Assembly (NCBI GenBank): GCA_046462475.1
Contig: JBKGVB010000025.1
Location: 1 to 6,227, forward strand
From: JASLCR01 sp046462475
Lineage (GTDB): Bacteria; Patescibacteriota; Saccharimonadia; Saccharimonadales; Saccharimonadaceae
DNA: 6,227 nt
Reading direction: 5' to 3'
Under the pieces are notes generated by a model. The model was not told the DNA's origin and made no database searches. It worked only from the letters and a program-made list of their open reading frames with translations. Positions 5,886 through 6,227 of the stretch are shown here, one piece after another. Position 1 is the stretch's first letter. Each line of letters begins with the position of its first letter. The position numbers were made by a program, and so were the translations under genes.

Positions 5886-6227
5886 ATGAATATTCTTGTC
5901 ACCGGAGGTGCCGGTTACATTGGCTCACACACTGTAATTGCTTTGCTCAAACAAAGTCATGATGTGATTGTTGTTGACAATCTCTCAAACAGCAGCGAGG
6001 AAGTGTTGCACCGTATCGAAACAATTTCAGGCAAGGCAGCGATCTTCTACAATGTAGACGTTGCCGACAAGGTACGTCTGGATGAAATTTTTACCGAACA
6101 CGCTGTTGATGCCGTTATTCACTTTGCCGGTCTCAAAGCTGTCGGTGAGTCAGTCGCGAAGCCGCTTCTGTACTACCGAAACAATCTCGGCTCCACACTG
6201 TCGCTTCTTGAAGCTATGCGCGATCAC
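5886..6227 (+). CDS. galE: UDP-glucose 4-epimerase, 5' part (runs off the window)
   Basis: GalE is an NAD-dependent short-chain dehydrogenase/reductase that interconverts UDP-glucose and UDP-galactose, and in some bacteria their N-acetyl forms. The first 114 residues are visible; the family is about 330-340 long. The N-terminal MNILVTGGAGYIGSHT holds the NAD-binding GxxGxxG (7-13). VVDNLSNSS follows, and HFAGLKAVGES plus the YYRNN segment are near-identical to E. coli GalE at the same positions. The catalytic S-x24-YxxxK lies beyond the window, so activity cannot be judged. The start ATG 5886 is fixed by the conserved N-terminus. It is divergent from the nucleotidyltransferase gene over a 55-bp promoter region. 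Confidence 0.96.
   Translation, partial: MNILVTGGAGYIGSHTVIALLKQSHDVIVVDNLSNSSEEVLHRIETISGKAAIFYNVDVADKVRLDEIFTEHAVDAVIHFAGLKAVGESVAKPLLYYRNNLGSTLSLLEAMRDH

Overview
The window is a stretch of bacterial chromosome with ordinary housekeeping and cell-surface sugar genes. It shows no mobile element, CRISPR array or phage gene. All complete genes read through at family-typical length with the standard bacterial code. None contains an in-frame TGA, and all six visible stop codons are TAG or TAA. A LexA-type DNA-binding protein without a protease domain, very compact gene spacing and several apparently leaderless genes would fit a member of the Patescibacteria/CPR such as Saccharibacteria. That placement is an inference from style, not from a marker gene, and I hold it loosely.

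Layout. The left edge holds a tRNA-Asn (minus strand, cut by the window start) with its own promoter. Upstream of it on the same strand is a 131-residue LexA-like winged-helix protein. A 65-bp divergent promoter region (497-561) separates it from a plus-strand pair: a polyprenyl-phosphate sugar phosphotransferase and a GT4 glycosyltransferase, joined by a TAGTG stop/start overlap. Converging on that pair from the right is a small unknown gene (83 residues, minus) with a fully consensus sigma-70-type promoter. Next, still on the minus strand, come glmS and an HxGH nucleotidyltransferase. A 55-bp divergent promoter region (5831-5885) then leads to galE on the plus strand, which runs off the window.

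How the genes fit together. GlmS makes glucosamine-6-phosphate, the entry to UDP-GlcNAc. GalE interconverts UDP-glucose/UDP-galactose type sugars. The nucleotidyltransferase activates an unidentified phosphorylated substrate. The phosphoglycosyl transferase loads the first sugar-phosphate on a lipid carrier, and the GT4 enzyme probably adds a later sugar. The common theme is surface glycan or glycolipid synthesis.

The most notable signals are regulatory. Five -10 elements share the form G(C/G)TATA(A/C)T. Three genes (the LexA-like gene, the nucleotidyltransferase gene and galE) have a -10 element ending only 6-7 nt before the ATG and no Shine-Dalgarno, so they look leaderless, whereas glmS, the GT4 gene and the small unknown gene have Shine-Dalgarno sites. 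The two -35 elements of the left divergent pair lie back to back inside a near-palindrome that could be an operator. No hairpin followed by a T-tract that I would call an intrinsic terminator was found.
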